Shown here: piece by piece, positions 27,794 through 37,921 of the stretch
Position numbering within the stretch: the first letter of the stretch is position 1
Layout of the letters: each line of letters begins with the position of its first letter
Position numbers and translations under genes: made by a program
The notes under the pieces: generated by a model
What the model saw: only the letters and a program-made list of their open reading frames with translations
Told to the model about the DNA's origin: nothing
The model's database searches: none
NCBI GenBank assembly: GCA_963778465.1
Contig: CAVZUK010000005.1
Coordinates: 1-64,000, forward strand
Source: CAVZBW01 sp963778465
GTDB lineage: Bacteria; Actinomycetota; Acidimicrobiia; Acidimicrobiales; RAAP-2
Direction: 5' to 3'
DNA length: 64,000 nt

Positions 27794-28866
27794 ATGGAAG
27801 AGAAAATATCTGCGCAATCATTGCGGCTGATACAGGTCATCTCTAGCGACAGCTTCGGGGGTGTGGAGCAATATGTTGCTCGAGTTTCGAGTTCGTTAGC
27901 TTCGCGAGGTCACTCAGTAACGGTAATTGGTGGATCGAATGCGGAGATGCAAAGAGCTCTTGGTGGGGCGCCCATCCAGTTTGTGCCCGCGGATTCAATT
28001 GCACAGGCCGCCTTTTCGCTCATCCGTCGGGGTTGGGTCACGAAAGGCGCCGATCTTGTCCACGCCCACATGGTGGACGCTGAAATTGCTGCCATTGCGA
28101 CGAAGATGGTGTTGCGGAAGCCTGTATTTGCGACGCTTCACTTTGCTCAAAAGCGCGGTCGTACACCTGCACGTAGGGAGCTCTTGCAGGGTATGGCGAG
28201 GTTCATCGACGTCCAGCTTGCCATAAGCGAGTTTGTGGCGATGGAAAGCGGGCAGGTGTGCGAAGTACTTCCGTTGGGCGTGCCGGATGTTGGGGGGGGG
28301 CGGTCCCTCGTGCCCAACATCGAGATGCGGTCGTGTTGGTGGCTCAACGGTTCGAAAAGGAAAAGAGGACCGACACGGCACTGGACATCTGGGCATCTTG
28401 CGGGCTTGCGAGAGCCGGATGGGAGCTTCACCTCGCGGGGAGTGGATCGGAGGAGAACGCCCTTCGAGCTCGGGCTGTGCGGCTCGGTGTCGCCAGCTCG
28501 GTTCGGTTCCTTGGGTTTGTTGACGATCTTTCGAAGCGAATGCGATCGGCGAGCATGCTGATGGCAACGACACCACGTGAAGGGTTTGGGCTTGTGGTTG
28601 TGGAGGCAATGGCGGCGGGACTTCCCGTTGTGGCCGTTAATAGCGGAGGGTACAGGGAAACGTTGAGAGGCTTGGACGCGTATCTGTACAAGCCCGACAA
28701 TCCGATGCATGCAGCGGAAATTCTTTGGTTCCTCGCCGACAACCCGAGAGAGCGTGATAGCTACGCCAACGTGCTATTCAAGCGCTACGCGAGTAGCTAT
28801 TCCATGGACGCGCACACGTCGCGTCTTGAGCAGATCTATCGGGAAGTCGTGGCAACAAGGACATAG
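27794..28866 (+). pseudogene. Family 4 glycosyltransferase interrupted at a poly-G tract
   Basis: The N-terminal frame starts at ATG 27794 and has IQVISSDSFGGVEQYVARVS and VLPLGVPDVGG; at a run of nine G (28292-28300) the frame is lost. The C-terminal frame continues VVLVAQRFEKEKRTDTALDI, RFLGFVDDLSKRMRSASMLM, REGFGLVVVEAMAAGLPVVA to 28866. Ten or seven G would restore one ~357-residue protein. This is either slipped-strand on/off switching, recent inactivation or a homopolymer miscall. Confidence 0.75.
28292..28300. repeat. G9 homopolymer at a reading-frame break
   Basis: Nine consecutive G sit exactly where the glycosyltransferase at 27794-28866 changes frame. It is the longest G run I noticed in the window. 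Tracts of this kind act as phase-variation switches in surface-sugar genes of many bacteria; here the reading frame is in the off state. Confidence 0.8.
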
Positions 28867-28946
28867 GGGACTCTTCGAGATGCAAGGTCGATGCCTCGTC
28901 GGAAGTGGCTCGGGACGGAATAGGCGAATCAAATCCCGATGGCAGG

Positions 28947-30148
28947 TCATGAATGGGGATCGCGTGCATGTTCGGACGTTGCTGCTGGCCGTGCAAGGTC
29001 TGCACCGAGCGAGACGGAGGCAAGGTAAAGAGCGTGCTGCCGGGTAGCGACCGTCTCCCACGTGAATCGCTCCACGGACGCCAGTCCGCGTTGGCGTAAG
29101 ACTTGCCAACGTTCGGGCACGGACGCGAGACCCTCGAGCGCCTTCGCCAGCGACCGCGGATCGCCAGGTGGGACGAGAATGCCGGCATCGCCTATGACCT
29201 CAGGAAGTGCGCCCGTATTGCTTGCCACGATGGGGACGCCCGAGGCCATGGCCTCGACGGCGACACGGCAGAACTGCTCATCCCATCGTCGGGTGGGCAC
29301 GGATGGAATCACAACCACATCGAGCTCGCGGTAGAGGTCCGCCAGCGACCGGTAGTTGGCGTGACCAACAAACTGTACTCTGCCCTCGATGGAAAGAGAC
29401 TGGGCGAGCTCCTTCAGTCCCTCTGCCTCGGGACCGTCACCGACGATCACGGCACTCACGCCTGGGAGAGGGACGATCGCTTGTAGGAGGACGGGTATCC
29501 CCTTGTGCGGATGCAGTCGGCCTACATAGCCGAGGCGAAGGTGGTCGAATGTCGGCGGCCGCCGATCCAAAGGTGCGAAATCGGTGAGATCGACCCCGAG
29601 AGGCAGTGTGACGGGGACAGGCCTGCAGCCCCTTGCGCTCCAAGATCTCCCCAGCTCGGTCGTTGCACGGATACGCGCCCGCAGGCATGGCGGAGACACC
29701 ATCGTTCGATCCAGCGGAAGGGCGGTGGGTAGTGTTTGTCAATATTCTGCGCCGAATACACAACGTAGGGCACGCTCTGACGGGATAGCTTTCGCAGAAC
29801 GAGGATCTCCGCCATTGCGAGGCTGCACGGCTCTTCGTGTATATCTAGGAGATCGAAACGGCCTCGCTTTAGCAGGCGCCAAATAGGACGCGGGTCGTAG
29901 AGAAAGAGGTTCGGATGGGCGCCGATGGTTCGGCTCGCCGAGACGAAGGCATCCTGCCCGGCTTCGAAGTCCACGACCGCGCCACCTTCGATCCACCGCT
30001 TCGCCGTGATCAGGTGTTCGTCGACACCGAGTCTCCGGAGTGCGCGATCTCGTTTGCGCCAAGAAGAGACGACGGCGCTGTGGTAGATCCTCAACACCCG
30101 AATCCGGTCCTCTGCCTTCGAGGACGCCGCGGACTCGGTGGTCGCCAC
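28947..30148 (-). pseudogene. Family 4 glycosyltransferase with two frameshifts
   Basis: The N-terminal frame starts at about GTG 30148 and reads IRVLRIYHSAVVSSWRKRDR, GRFDLLDIHEEPCSLAMAEI and WIERWCLRHA. The middle ~30 codons fit best in a second frame (AGAYPCNDRAGEILERKGLQ), and the rest in a third (VTLPLGVDLTDFAP, GYVGRLHPHKGIPVLLQAI, VAVEAMASGVPIVASNTGAL) ending at 28947. Motif order is that of one complete ~400-residue GT4. Two indels near 29690 and 29600 break it. Confidence 0.7.
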
Positions 30149-30192
30149 GTGGGGAGGATAGCCCGACAGGCGGGAACTGAGGTCGGTTCGTA

Positions 30193-32283
30193 ATGGCAGA
30201 TGTGGACGTGGTGATCGTGTCGCACAACTCGGCAGATCATCTCGGCAAGGCGCTGTCCGCTCTGCCACGCTGGGCACGCATCGTCGTGGTCGACAATGCG
30301 TCGGAGGACGAGAGCCTCGCTGTTGCCGAGGCTGGGGGAGCTCGCTGTCTGGCCAACCGGGAAAACGTTGGCTTTGCCATTGCGTGCAACCAAGCAGCCA
30401 CGCTCGGAACGACGTCGTACATCCTCTTCCTCAACCCCGATGCGGTGATCGAGGAGTCCGATCTGGCGACGTTGGTTCAGGCCATGGAGACTGATTCGCG
30501 CTTGGCAGCGGTGACGCCGAAGCTGAACTTTGCCGCTGGGGGCCCACAACGTGTGACGTGGCCGGTGCCGAGCCTGGCGGGGGCCTGGGCAGAGGCACTG
30601 GGAATCTCGCGATGGTTGGGCGGAGTCAGACGGGCGCAAGGGTTTGCCATCGGCGCGTGCCTACTGGTGCGCCGGGCCGCGTTCGAGGCGATCGGTGGTT
30701 TTGATACGCGGTACTGGCTCTATGGAGAGGATGCCGACCTCTGCCGCCGGTTCCAGAAAGCAGGGTGGGCGATCGGCTCGATCGACGAATCGACGGCGAT
30801 CCATGTTGGAGGGGCGAGCGCAAATTCCGACAGTACGCTCGTCTTTGAACACTTCAACAGGGGTTCTGAGCGTGTCGTGGCCGATGCTGAGGGTACGTGG
30901 GCGCTCGTCGGCTTCCGACTAGCAAATCTGTTCGGTTCGCTCGTTCGGAGCGTCATGCCCGGCTCGGTCAACCGTCGAAAGCTGCACCGTCGTCGAATGG
31001 CGCGGTTGGGCAGGGTCCTTCTGCACAGCCCCGGGAGGATTGGCATGGAGAGCCCGGCCTCGGCGAGCCCGGAGCACGCACTGGTTGTCTGCTCCCTCGA
31101 AGCGTGGGACGAGGTTTGGCGCAGGAACCAGTTCTTTGTAGAAGGCCTGCTGGGCCGAGACCCCCTCCTTCGCGTCCTCTTCGTCGAACCCCCTTTCGAC
31201 TACCTGCTGAAGTTGCGCTCTGGTCGGCCAACGGGCCGTAAGAGGGGTATTCGATCGGCGCGGGGAGATGGCCGCCTGCTCCTCTTCCAACCATCAAAGT
31301 ACCTTCCAAGGGTGCTTGGCGAAGCCGCCGATCGCTCGTTGCGGCGGCAGGTGCGCTTGGCCTCCCGGCGAGTCGGTTTCGACGAGCCCACCCTGTGGAT
31401 CAACGATGCCAGCTATGCCCGGTTGATGCAGGAGAGCGACTGGGCGACGGTCTACGACATTACGGACGACTGGCTGCACTCGTCGATGCCGGATCGGGCC
31501 CGAGCACGACTTCGTGGAAACGAGACGATGCTCCTGGAGGGCGCTGGGGCAGTCGTCGCGTGTTCCACGGACCTGGTGCAGAGCCGAGCGGATCAGCGGG
31601 ATGACGTGCAACTGATCGGAAACGGAGTCGATATCGGGCACTTTGGTCGACCGGCGCAAAGGCCTCAGGACCTCCCAGACTCCCCGGTAGCCGTATATGT
31701 GGGCACGTTGCACGAGGACCGCCTGGATGTCGATCTTGTGGAAGAGCTGGCTTCGGAAATGCCCGACCTCACGGTTGTGTTGGTCGGACCCAATTGCCTG
31801 TCTGAGGCGTCGGTCCGTCGCCTCCGACAGCGGCATAACGTGCGATTGACGGGTACCCGCCCTCATGCGGACATTCCGGGTTATATGCAACATGCAGATG
31901 TGATAATCGTGCCGCACGTAGTGACTCCTTTTACGGAGAGTCTGGACCCCATCAAGGGCTATGAATGCCAAGTTGTGGGCCGTCCCACGGTTGCCACGCC
32001 CGTCGCCGGCTTTCGTGGCTTGGCATCTCCCGTCAGGGTCGTTCCACGGGAACTCTTCTGCGCGGAGGTTCGCAAGGCGCTGGCGGCTCCGGCGCCGCGA
32101 TCTCGTGAGGTCCGGACTGACGTACCCGGATGGAACGAGCGTGTCCGGGAGTTCGCAACATGCGCTCGAGCGAGCTCGACGGGCGTCCCGGCCGAGTCCG
32201 AGTCGTTTACCTCGACCACTGTGGGCAGCTATCGGGAGCGGAGATCTCCCTCGTCGGCCTCATTGGGGCGTCATCGAACGTAG
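30193..32283 (+). CDS. Two-domain glycosyltransferase (GT2 plus GT4-like)
   Basis: 696 residues from ATG 30193. The N-terminal ~270 residues are GT2 of the rhamnosyl/WcaA-like type: DVVIVSHNSADHLGKALSAL, VVVDNASEDESLAVA, ENVGFAIACNQAA, LFLNPDAVIE and FDTRYWLYGEDADLCRRFQK. A second GT-B-like part begins near residue 300 (HALVVCSLEAWDEVWRRNQF, VQLIGNGVDIGHFG, VAVYVGTLHEDRLDVDLVEE). The last ~40 codons run over the start of the next gene in another frame and look like non-native sequence, so a 3' indel is possible. Divergent from the previous transferase. Confidence 0.82.
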   Translation: MADVDVVIVSHNSADHLGKALSALPRWARIVVVDNASEDESLAVAEAGGARCLANRENVGFAIACNQAATLGTTSYILFLNPDAVIEESDLATLVQAMETDSRLAAVTPKLNFAAGGPQRVTWPVPSLAGAWAEALGISRWLGGVRRAQGFAIGACLLVRRAAFEAIGGFDTRYWLYGEDADLCRRFQKAGWAIGSIDESTAIHVGGASANSDSTLVFEHFNRGSERVVADAEGTWALVGFRLANLFGSLVRSVMPGSVNRRKLHRRRMARLGRVLLHSPGRIGMESPASASPEHALVVCSLEAWDEVWRRNQFFVEGLLGRDPLLRVLFVEPPFDYLLKLRSGRPTGRKRGIRSARGDGRLLLFQPSKYLPRVLGEAADRSLRRQVRLASRRVGFDEPTLWINDASYARLMQESDWATVYDITDDWLHSSMPDRARARLRGNETMLLEGAGAVVACSTDLVQSRADQRDDVQLIGNGVDIGHFGRPAQRPQDLPDSPVAVYVGTLHEDRLDVDLVEELASEMPDLTVVLVGPNCLSEASVRRLRQRHNVRLTGTRPHADIPGYMQHADVIIVPHVVTPFTESLDPIKGYECQVVGRPTVATPVAGFRGLASPVRVVPRELFCAEVRKALAAPAPRSREVRTDVPGWNERVREFATCARASSTGVPAESESFTSTTVGSYRERRSPSSASLGRHRT

Positions 32284-33356
32284 CGGCCCACGTGATCCTC
32301 GGGGAACCGGGCCCCCTCGAGGCTCGACTTGCGGGGGTGGGCGCAAGGGTCGAGATCTTGGAGCTCGACTCCCGGTTGAGCGCCGCTCGTCGGACTGAGC
32401 GCTTGTTCGGCGTGTCCGGAGTGAAGCTGACCGGTGTACTCCTCCGGTACGTTGCCCGGCTCCGAAAGAGATTGCTCGAGGAACGTCCTGACGTGGTCCA
32501 CACCACGTCGCTCAAGGCAGCGATCTACGGTGGCCTTGCGGGACGGCTCGCCGGCATCCCGGTCGTGTGGGGGATCGCGGATCGGATGGCGCCGGACTAC
32601 CTGCGTCCGACGACAATTCGAGGGATGCGGATGCTCGCACGGGTCTTGCCGAGTGCCATCGTCGTCAATTCGGAGGCGAGCCGTGAGGCACTCCCGGGAC
32701 TGAAGACCACGGAGATCAACCCGCCGGTCCGACTCCCCACGGCAAGACATCGTCCCGTGGAGAAGGGAGTGCGCGGACCGCTTCGATTCGTCATGGTCGG
32801 TCGGATCACACCGTGGAAGGGGCAACGTCTCTTTATCGAAGCCTTCGCCAGGGCCTTTCCGGACGGTGGCGAGAGAGTGCTGATCGCCGGCTCGGCGATG
32901 TTTGGAGAAGAGGAGTACCTGAAGGAGCTACACGAGATCGTGGACCGGCATGGGCTCGACGGACGGGTCGAGTTCCTGGGCTTCGTAGAGGACACCGAGG
33001 AGCTGCTGGCGTCGTGCGACGTCGTCGTCCATGCTTCCGTCATACCGGAACCCTTTGGCCGAGTCGTGGTCGAGGGTATGGCGGCCGGGCGACCGGTCAT
33101 TGCGGCGAACGCCGGCGGGCCCGCGGAGATCATCACGGATGAGGTGGATGGCCTGTTGTTCGAGCCGAGGAACGTCGACGACTTGGCTCGCGCACTCACG
33201 CGCACCGCTCGGGATCCAAGTCTGCGTGAGCGGTTAGGCCGGGCTGGGATGCGGCGTGCGCAGGACTTCCGCCCAGAGGCAGTCGCCGATGCGTACGAGG
33301 AGGTCTACCGAGCCGTCGTGACCACTCGAAGGACGTCACGTTCGCCGGGGAGATAG
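32160..33356 (+). CDS. Family 4 glycosyltransferase
   Basis: 398 residues from ATG 32160; an ATG at 32130 in the same frame is possible. The N-terminal fold has VRVVYLDHCGQLSGAEISLV, the acceptor side; VVHTTSLKAAIYGGLAGRLA follows. Donor-side motifs: RFVMVGRITPWKGQRLFIEA, VEFLGFVEDTEELLASCDVV, PFGRVVVEGMAAGRPVIAAN, GPAEIITDEVDGLLFEP. Complete, with GC-rich codons unlike the left part of the locus. It overlaps the preceding ORF by 124 bases. The sugar specificity is unknown. Confidence 0.88.
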   Translation: MRSSELDGRPGRVRVVYLDHCGQLSGAEISLVGLIGASSNVAAHVILGEPGPLEARLAGVGARVEILELDSRLSAARRTERLFGVSGVKLTGVLLRYVARLRKRLLEERPDVVHTTSLKAAIYGGLAGRLAGIPVVWGIADRMAPDYLRPTTIRGMRMLARVLPSAIVVNSEASREALPGLKTTEINPPVRLPTARHRPVEKGVRGPLRFVMVGRITPWKGQRLFIEAFARAFPDGGERVLIAGSAMFGEEEYLKELHEIVDRHGLDGRVEFLGFVEDTEELLASCDVVVHASVIPEPFGRVVVEGMAAGRPVIAANAGGPAEIITDEVDGLLFEPRNVDDLARALTRTARDPSLRERLGRAGMRRAQDFRPEAVADAYEEVYRAVVTTRRTSRSPGR

Positions 33357-33360
33357 AGGC

Positions 33361-33966
33361 GTGCGGCAAGCGCGCCATGCGAGGCACTCTGGACTCGGCG
33401 TTCACCGCTCTCAGACGGGTCGCCAGTCTACGAGGCGGACGTACTCCTGGAGGTGGTGGGCCCTGCTATTGGTGAGTGTGGTGACGTCGCTCGCGGTGGC
33501 AGTTGTGGTGATGTCGATACCACTCTTCGTCGCACCGGCGAGCGACGGGCCTCAACGGGCCGACGCCGTGGTGGTCTTCGCAGGATCCGGCGATCGCGTC
33601 CAGGAAGGCCTGAGGTTGGTCCGGGAGGACTATGCGCCCCACCTGTTGTTGTCTGACGCTGGGCTGCCGCGATGTCCGCAGGCAGGGCCCGCGGTTGTCG
33701 TGACCTGCTTCACGCCGAATCCCTTCAGCACGCAGGGAGAGGCAGAATTCGTCGCAGCCGAAGCGAAACGGGAAGGGTGGCATCGGATCCTTGTGGTCGT
33801 CGGCACGCCACAGATCACCAGAGCGAGAGTCCGAGTCGACAGGTGCTATTCGGGTCAGGCTCTCTACATCGGGGTGAGCCCGGGAGGGGTAGGCAGCTGG
33901 CTAGAGAACGTCGGTCATGAGTGGGGAGCTCTCGCCGAGGCGCTGGTCCTCCAGACGTCCTGTTGA
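33361..33966 (+). CDS. YdcF/SanA-like membrane-anchored DUF218 protein
   Basis: 201 residues from GTG 33361, 4 bases after the previous stop. A basic N-terminus precedes one membrane segment (WWALLLVSVVTSLAVAVVVM). The extracellular part has the DUF218 pattern: RADAVVVFAGSGDRVQEGLR, HLLLSDAG, PFSTQGEAEFVAAEAKREGW and ILVVVGTPQITRARVRVDRC. Members such as SanA and ElyC act in envelope or lipid-carrier metabolism, without a proven reaction. Context supports a surface-polysaccharide role. Confidence 0.75.
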   Translation: MRQARHARHSGLGVHRSQTGRQSTRRTYSWRWWALLLVSVVTSLAVAVVVMSIPLFVAPASDGPQRADAVVVFAGSGDRVQEGLRLVREDYAPHLLLSDAGLPRCPQAGPAVVVTCFTPNPFSTQGEAEFVAAEAKREGWHRILVVVGTPQITRARVRVDRCYSGQALYIGVSPGGVGSWLENVGHEWGALAEALVLQTSC

Positions 33967-33969
33967 CGA

Positions 33970-36062
33970 CTAGCGGTGAGCGTTCCAGGTGTAGTCGAGG
34001 GTCTTGTCCCAGGTCGTCTGCGTGGAGGGTGGCCCGGAGATCGTCCAGCCCGAGCCGCTGACCTTGACGGACAGCTGATCGGGCGTCAGGCGGGGTTGCG
34101 GCACGAACACGAGGTGCAACTGGCCGTCTTGCACGGCGTCGGGGATCTGGGTGAAGAACTGGACCGTGTTGGTCTGCTGCGGCATGACGTCCTCGCTGCT
34201 CTGGAGTAGCGAGAGGCCCGACTCCCTGACGCTCCCGTACTGGATGGAACGTCGGGGTCCCCAGAGGAAGATGCGCCCGTCGTACTCGCCGGGGACCGTC
34301 GTATTGATGCCGTCGGGACCGAGCTGGTACGAGGGGGCTTGGTTGGCGGGCGCCGTGTTCTTGGTCGTGATGGTCGTCTGGATCTGGGCGTCACCGGCCG
34401 CGGTGAGCGTGACGGCCTCGGAGACGGACACCGTCGTGTAGTAGTCCATCTTGCTCGCCCCCCCGTTCTCGACCGCAACGTGGAACGTCCGGGACGGATC
34501 CTGGTTGTCGACGGCCCCCGAGGCGCCGAATTTGGCGATGGTCGATTCGTTCGACGAGACGGAGTCCCAGGCGAGCAGATGGCGACCGGCCGCATCCTTG
34601 GCGAGCGCATTGGCGAGGGCGGCCACGTCGACGTGCGACTGCTGCATCTTGTCGAACACCGCCTTGGCCACCGACGACAGGAGGTCTTGGCGCTCCACCT
34701 GGGACGACTGCGGGGGTAGTCCTTGGTAGAGGTCGTGCAGCACGATCGTGGCGAGGTTGGAGGAGGTGACGGGTTCCCCGATCCCGGGCACCGTCACCGG
34801 CCCGACGAGTTCCAGGAGCCGGGCGAGCCCCGGGACGTCCAGTGCGAGGACGCCGTCCACGTGCTGCCCCGTCGCCTGGGCGTACATCGTGGCGACGTCT
34901 CGGCCCGTCCAGGGGAAGTCGGCCGTCGCGTTGGTCGACTGCCAGACCTGCGTGGGCTCCCAGTCTCCGAAGACGGCCCGCATGCCCGGCGACATGGGAA
35001 CCGGCGCCGGGCTCGACAGCGTGAGGTTGCCGACCGATGACGCCGAGCCGACCTGGAACGTCCCGTTGTCGGTCGTGACGAGTGCATAGGACAGGATCGC
35101 CCCCTGATCGCGCATCTCGGCGTTGTTCTGGGCGGCGAGGTAGTAGGTCCGCGGTCCGTTGGCACCGAGGAAGGTGAGCGCGTAGTTGCTGAGCTGGCTG
35201 CCGTCGCTGAGGAGGCCCGTGAGGTGAGCGTCCTGCCGGTCGAATTGGGACAGCGCGTGCGCGAGCGGTGGCAGCAGCGGCAAGAGGCCGCCGGACTGCT
35301 CCGACAGGGGGGCCATCTGGTCGTGCGCGGTCACGAGCTGCGCGTGCAATTGCCGCAGCTCGGGGAGCGAGATCGTCGTACCGTGGCTGGCCGACGACAG
35401 TCGATTGACCGTCGTGAGCAGCGTCTGCCCGTTGCTGGCGGCCGTACGCAGATCGGCCAGGAGGTCCATCACCACCTGGCGTTGGGTGTGGAGGTAGGGC
35501 AGGCCCCACATGGCCCAAACCCCAGGCGAGACGTTGAGGGTGTGCTGCGCCGCCGCCACGTCGGCGTCCAGCTGGGCGATGCGCTGCATGGTCTTGCTCC
35601 GGTCCTCGGGAGTGAGCAGCTGGTTGGGATTGTCGGTGATCTCCGAGACGATCTGGCGCGCCTGGTCCAGGGAGTCCTTCGCCTTGAGGATCGAGTACGC
35701 CGCCGAGACGCCCAGGGCGATGGCGAGGAGCACGAGGCAGCCCAGGACGGTGAACAGGACGACTCGCCGCCGCCGGCGGTGGCGACGGCCGTGGCCCTGG
35801 TGGTGGCCGTGGCCCTCGCGGTGGCCAGGCGAGCGGTGGCTGGGGTTCGGCCGCGGCGCCAAGCCCTGTGGCAGGGGTAGTCGCCTTCGACGGTGCGGAG
35901 GGACGGTCCGGGTGCCCGTTCGCGGACGGCTTCCTCCAGCGGGTCGAGCTGACGGCGGCGGGTGTGGCCGTGGCGGTGGCCCGTCGCGTGGTGAAAGAAG
36001 TGCCGGACGCCGTAACGAACCTCGTGCCAACGGCGTTGCCGGCGGTGCTTGTACCGGGCCAC
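33970..36062 (-). pseudogene. DUF4012 protein, frameshift in the N-terminal region
   Basis: From about codon 60 the frame is open to 33970: a membrane segment (VVLFTVLGCLVLLAIALGVS), a coiled helical region (LDQARQIVSEITDNPNQLLT), then the DUF4012 body with NGPRTYYLAAQNNAEMRDQG, the central DFPWTGRDVATMYAQATG and LALDVPGLARLLELVGPVTV. The natural N-terminus seems to lie in another frame from GTG 36062 (ARYKHRRQRRWHEVRYGVRH), joined near 35870 in a His/Arg-rich repeat-like stretch. DUF4012 proteins accompany Wzc-like proteins in actinobacterial capsule loci; activity unknown. If the indel is an error this is an intact ~700-residue protein. Confidence 0.7.
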
Positions 36063-36088
36063 GCCCTACTCGACGACGACGGTGTGCA

Positions 36089-37753
36089 TCAGCGAGCGTG
36101 TCGCGCGCCCCGAGTGGTCCGACCGTTTCGCGCGCCGTTGGTCCCGTGGGGGGGAGTGCTTGCCGCGGCGGGATCCGACGGTGCGAGCGCGTCGTTCGGC
36201 CCCGATCCGTAGCCGTAGCCGTAGCCGTAGCGGTAGTAGACGTACGAATCGGATGAAGACGCCCGGTTGAGGACGAGGCCGACGACGTTCGCCGACACCC
36301 GGCTCAGGCTCTCGAGCGACCGCCCGACGTCTCGCTTGGTGGAGTAGTCCGCCGCCGCCACGAGCAGCACGGCGTCGGACATGCCGGCGAGGATGGAGCC
36401 GTCCGTGACCGGCAGCAACGGTGAGCTGTCCAGCAGGACCACCTCGAACTCCCGGGTCAGGTCGGCAAAGACCTGCCCGGCTAGGCGACCGGAGAGCAGC
36501 TCCGACGGGTTGGGCGGAACCGGGCCGGATCCGAGCAGGGTGAGGTTGGGGACTCCCGGCACGCTCTGCAGCGCGTCGTGGAGCTCGACGTTGCCGAGGA
36601 GCACCGAAGTGAGGCCCACGCCGTTCGCGAGGTCGAAGAACTCGTGGATGCGAGGCTTGCGCAGGTCACACGAGACCAGGACGACCTGGGTGCCGGCCTC
36701 GGCCATGGCCACGGCGAGGTTGGCCGAGGTCGTCGTCTTGCCCTCGGCGGCCGCGCCGCTCGTGATCTGGAGGAGCTTGACCGGGTGGTCCAGGGACATG
36801 AATTGGATGGAGGTCCGCAGGCTCCGGTAGGCCTCGGCGGCGGGAGATCGAGGGCGGGCGAGCTCGACGAGGAAGGGCTTTCGCCGGTTGCGCCAGTCGG
36901 AGACCTCGGGGATCATGCCCACGATCGGGATAGCCGGGACGGCCTCCTCGAGGTCTTCCCGTGACCTGATCCGGTCGTCGAAGTAGTCCCGGAGCAGCGC
37001 CAGCCCGAGGCCGAGGAGCAGCCCGCCCGCCAGCGCGATGAGGGCGTCTCGGGTCCGCTTGGGCGACGACGGGGAGCTCGACGGGGTGGCCGGCGTGACC
37101 ACCTGGCCGCCGCTGGCGTTGGCGGCGCTCTGCTGGAGGGATGCGAGCGCCGTCTTGAGCGACTGCTGCTGTGCGAGCAACGACGTCAACTGGGACTCGA
37201 GGTTCGAGACATTTGAGCCCGACGCATCGCTGAGCTGGCCGTTGATCTGGTCGATCTGCGTCTGTAGGCCGTTGATCTGCGACTGGTACTGGGCGACCTG
37301 GGCGTTGATGGAGCTCAGGTAGTTGGCGCTCGAGACCTCGAGGTAGGACGTCGCATAGGCGTTGGCCACCTTGGCGGCCTGGTCGGCGCTCGGCGAGGTG
37401 GCCGAGATGCTGACGACGTTGGTGGTCCCGACCTGGGTGACGGCGACTCCCGGTGCCGACCCGATCTTCTTCGTCACGGCGTCTTGGACCTGGGCGGACT
37501 GGATCAGCTCGATGTCCGTCGGGACGTTGGGCTGGGTGGCGTAGGCCTGCGCGGTGGAGCTGTTGGCGGAGATCCCCGGAATCGTGAGGAGCAGGGACGC
37601 GGTGCTCGTGTACTGCTTGGTTCTTGCGAAATCGATGCCGACGGCGATCGCCACGGCGACGACGACGGTCAGCAGGATGGTGAACTTCCGACGCCAGAGG
37701 ACTGCGACGTAGTCGACCAGGTTCTTTTCGGGCAGGTCCCTGTCCGCGGACAT
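36089..37753 (-). CDS. Polysaccharide chain-length regulator with tyrosine-kinase domain (Wzc/CapAB-type)
   Basis: 554 residues. Two membrane segments (ILLTVVVAVAIAVGI near 26-40; ALIALAGGLLLGLGLALL near 237-254) bracket the Wzz domain, which has a coiled-coil with Gln-rich heptads (VAQYQSQINGLQTQIDQING). The C-terminal BY-kinase has Walker A TSGAAAEGKTTTSAN (331-345), Walker A' LVSCDLRKPRIHEFF and Walker B VVLLDSSPLLPVTDG. Residues 504-515 form a Tyr cluster (YVYYRYGYGYGYG), the autophosphorylation tail. It controls chain length and export; the phosphatase at 10531-11082 is the likely partner. Confidence 0.93.
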   Translation of the reverse strand: MSADRDLPEKNLVDYVAVLWRRKFTILLTVVVAVAIAVGIDFARTKQYTSTASLLLTIPGISANSSTAQAYATQPNVPTDIELIQSAQVQDAVTKKIGSAPGVAVTQVGTTNVVSISATSPSADQAAKVANAYATSYLEVSSANYLSSINAQVAQYQSQINGLQTQIDQINGQLSDASGSNVSNLESQLTSLLAQQQSLKTALASLQQSAANASGGQVVTPATPSSSPSSPKRTRDALIALAGGLLLGLGLALLRDYFDDRIRSREDLEEAVPAIPIVGMIPEVSDWRNRRKPFLVELARPRSPAAEAYRSLRTSIQFMSLDHPVKLLQITSGAAAEGKTTTSANLAVAMAEAGTQVVLVSCDLRKPRIHEFFDLANGVGLTSVLLGNVELHDALQSVPGVPNLTLLGSGPVPPNPSELLSGRLAGQVFADLTREFEVVLLDSSPLLPVTDGSILAGMSDAVLLVAAADYSTKRDVGRSLESLSRVSANVVGLVLNRASSSDSYVYYRYGYGYGYGSGPNDALAPSDPAAASTPPHGTNGARNGRTTRGARHAR

Positions 37754-37921
37754 GGTTGCGTCAGGCGGACTGCGCGGAGGCGGGAGGTCGGTCGATCGTC
37801 TGTAGCGGCAAAATTGATCTCCTGAGCTGCGGGCGCACGGCCTTCCCCGCTCGCAAATGTACCGCGCCGCCTCGCCGCAGCGGGAGTACCACCACGAAAT
37901 TCGTCTCCGAAGGACGTCGAA

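Noticed and set aside
36205..36240. Repeated CCGTAG units
   Set aside because: They encode the Tyr-Gly tail of the Wzc-like kinase and are not an independent repeat element.
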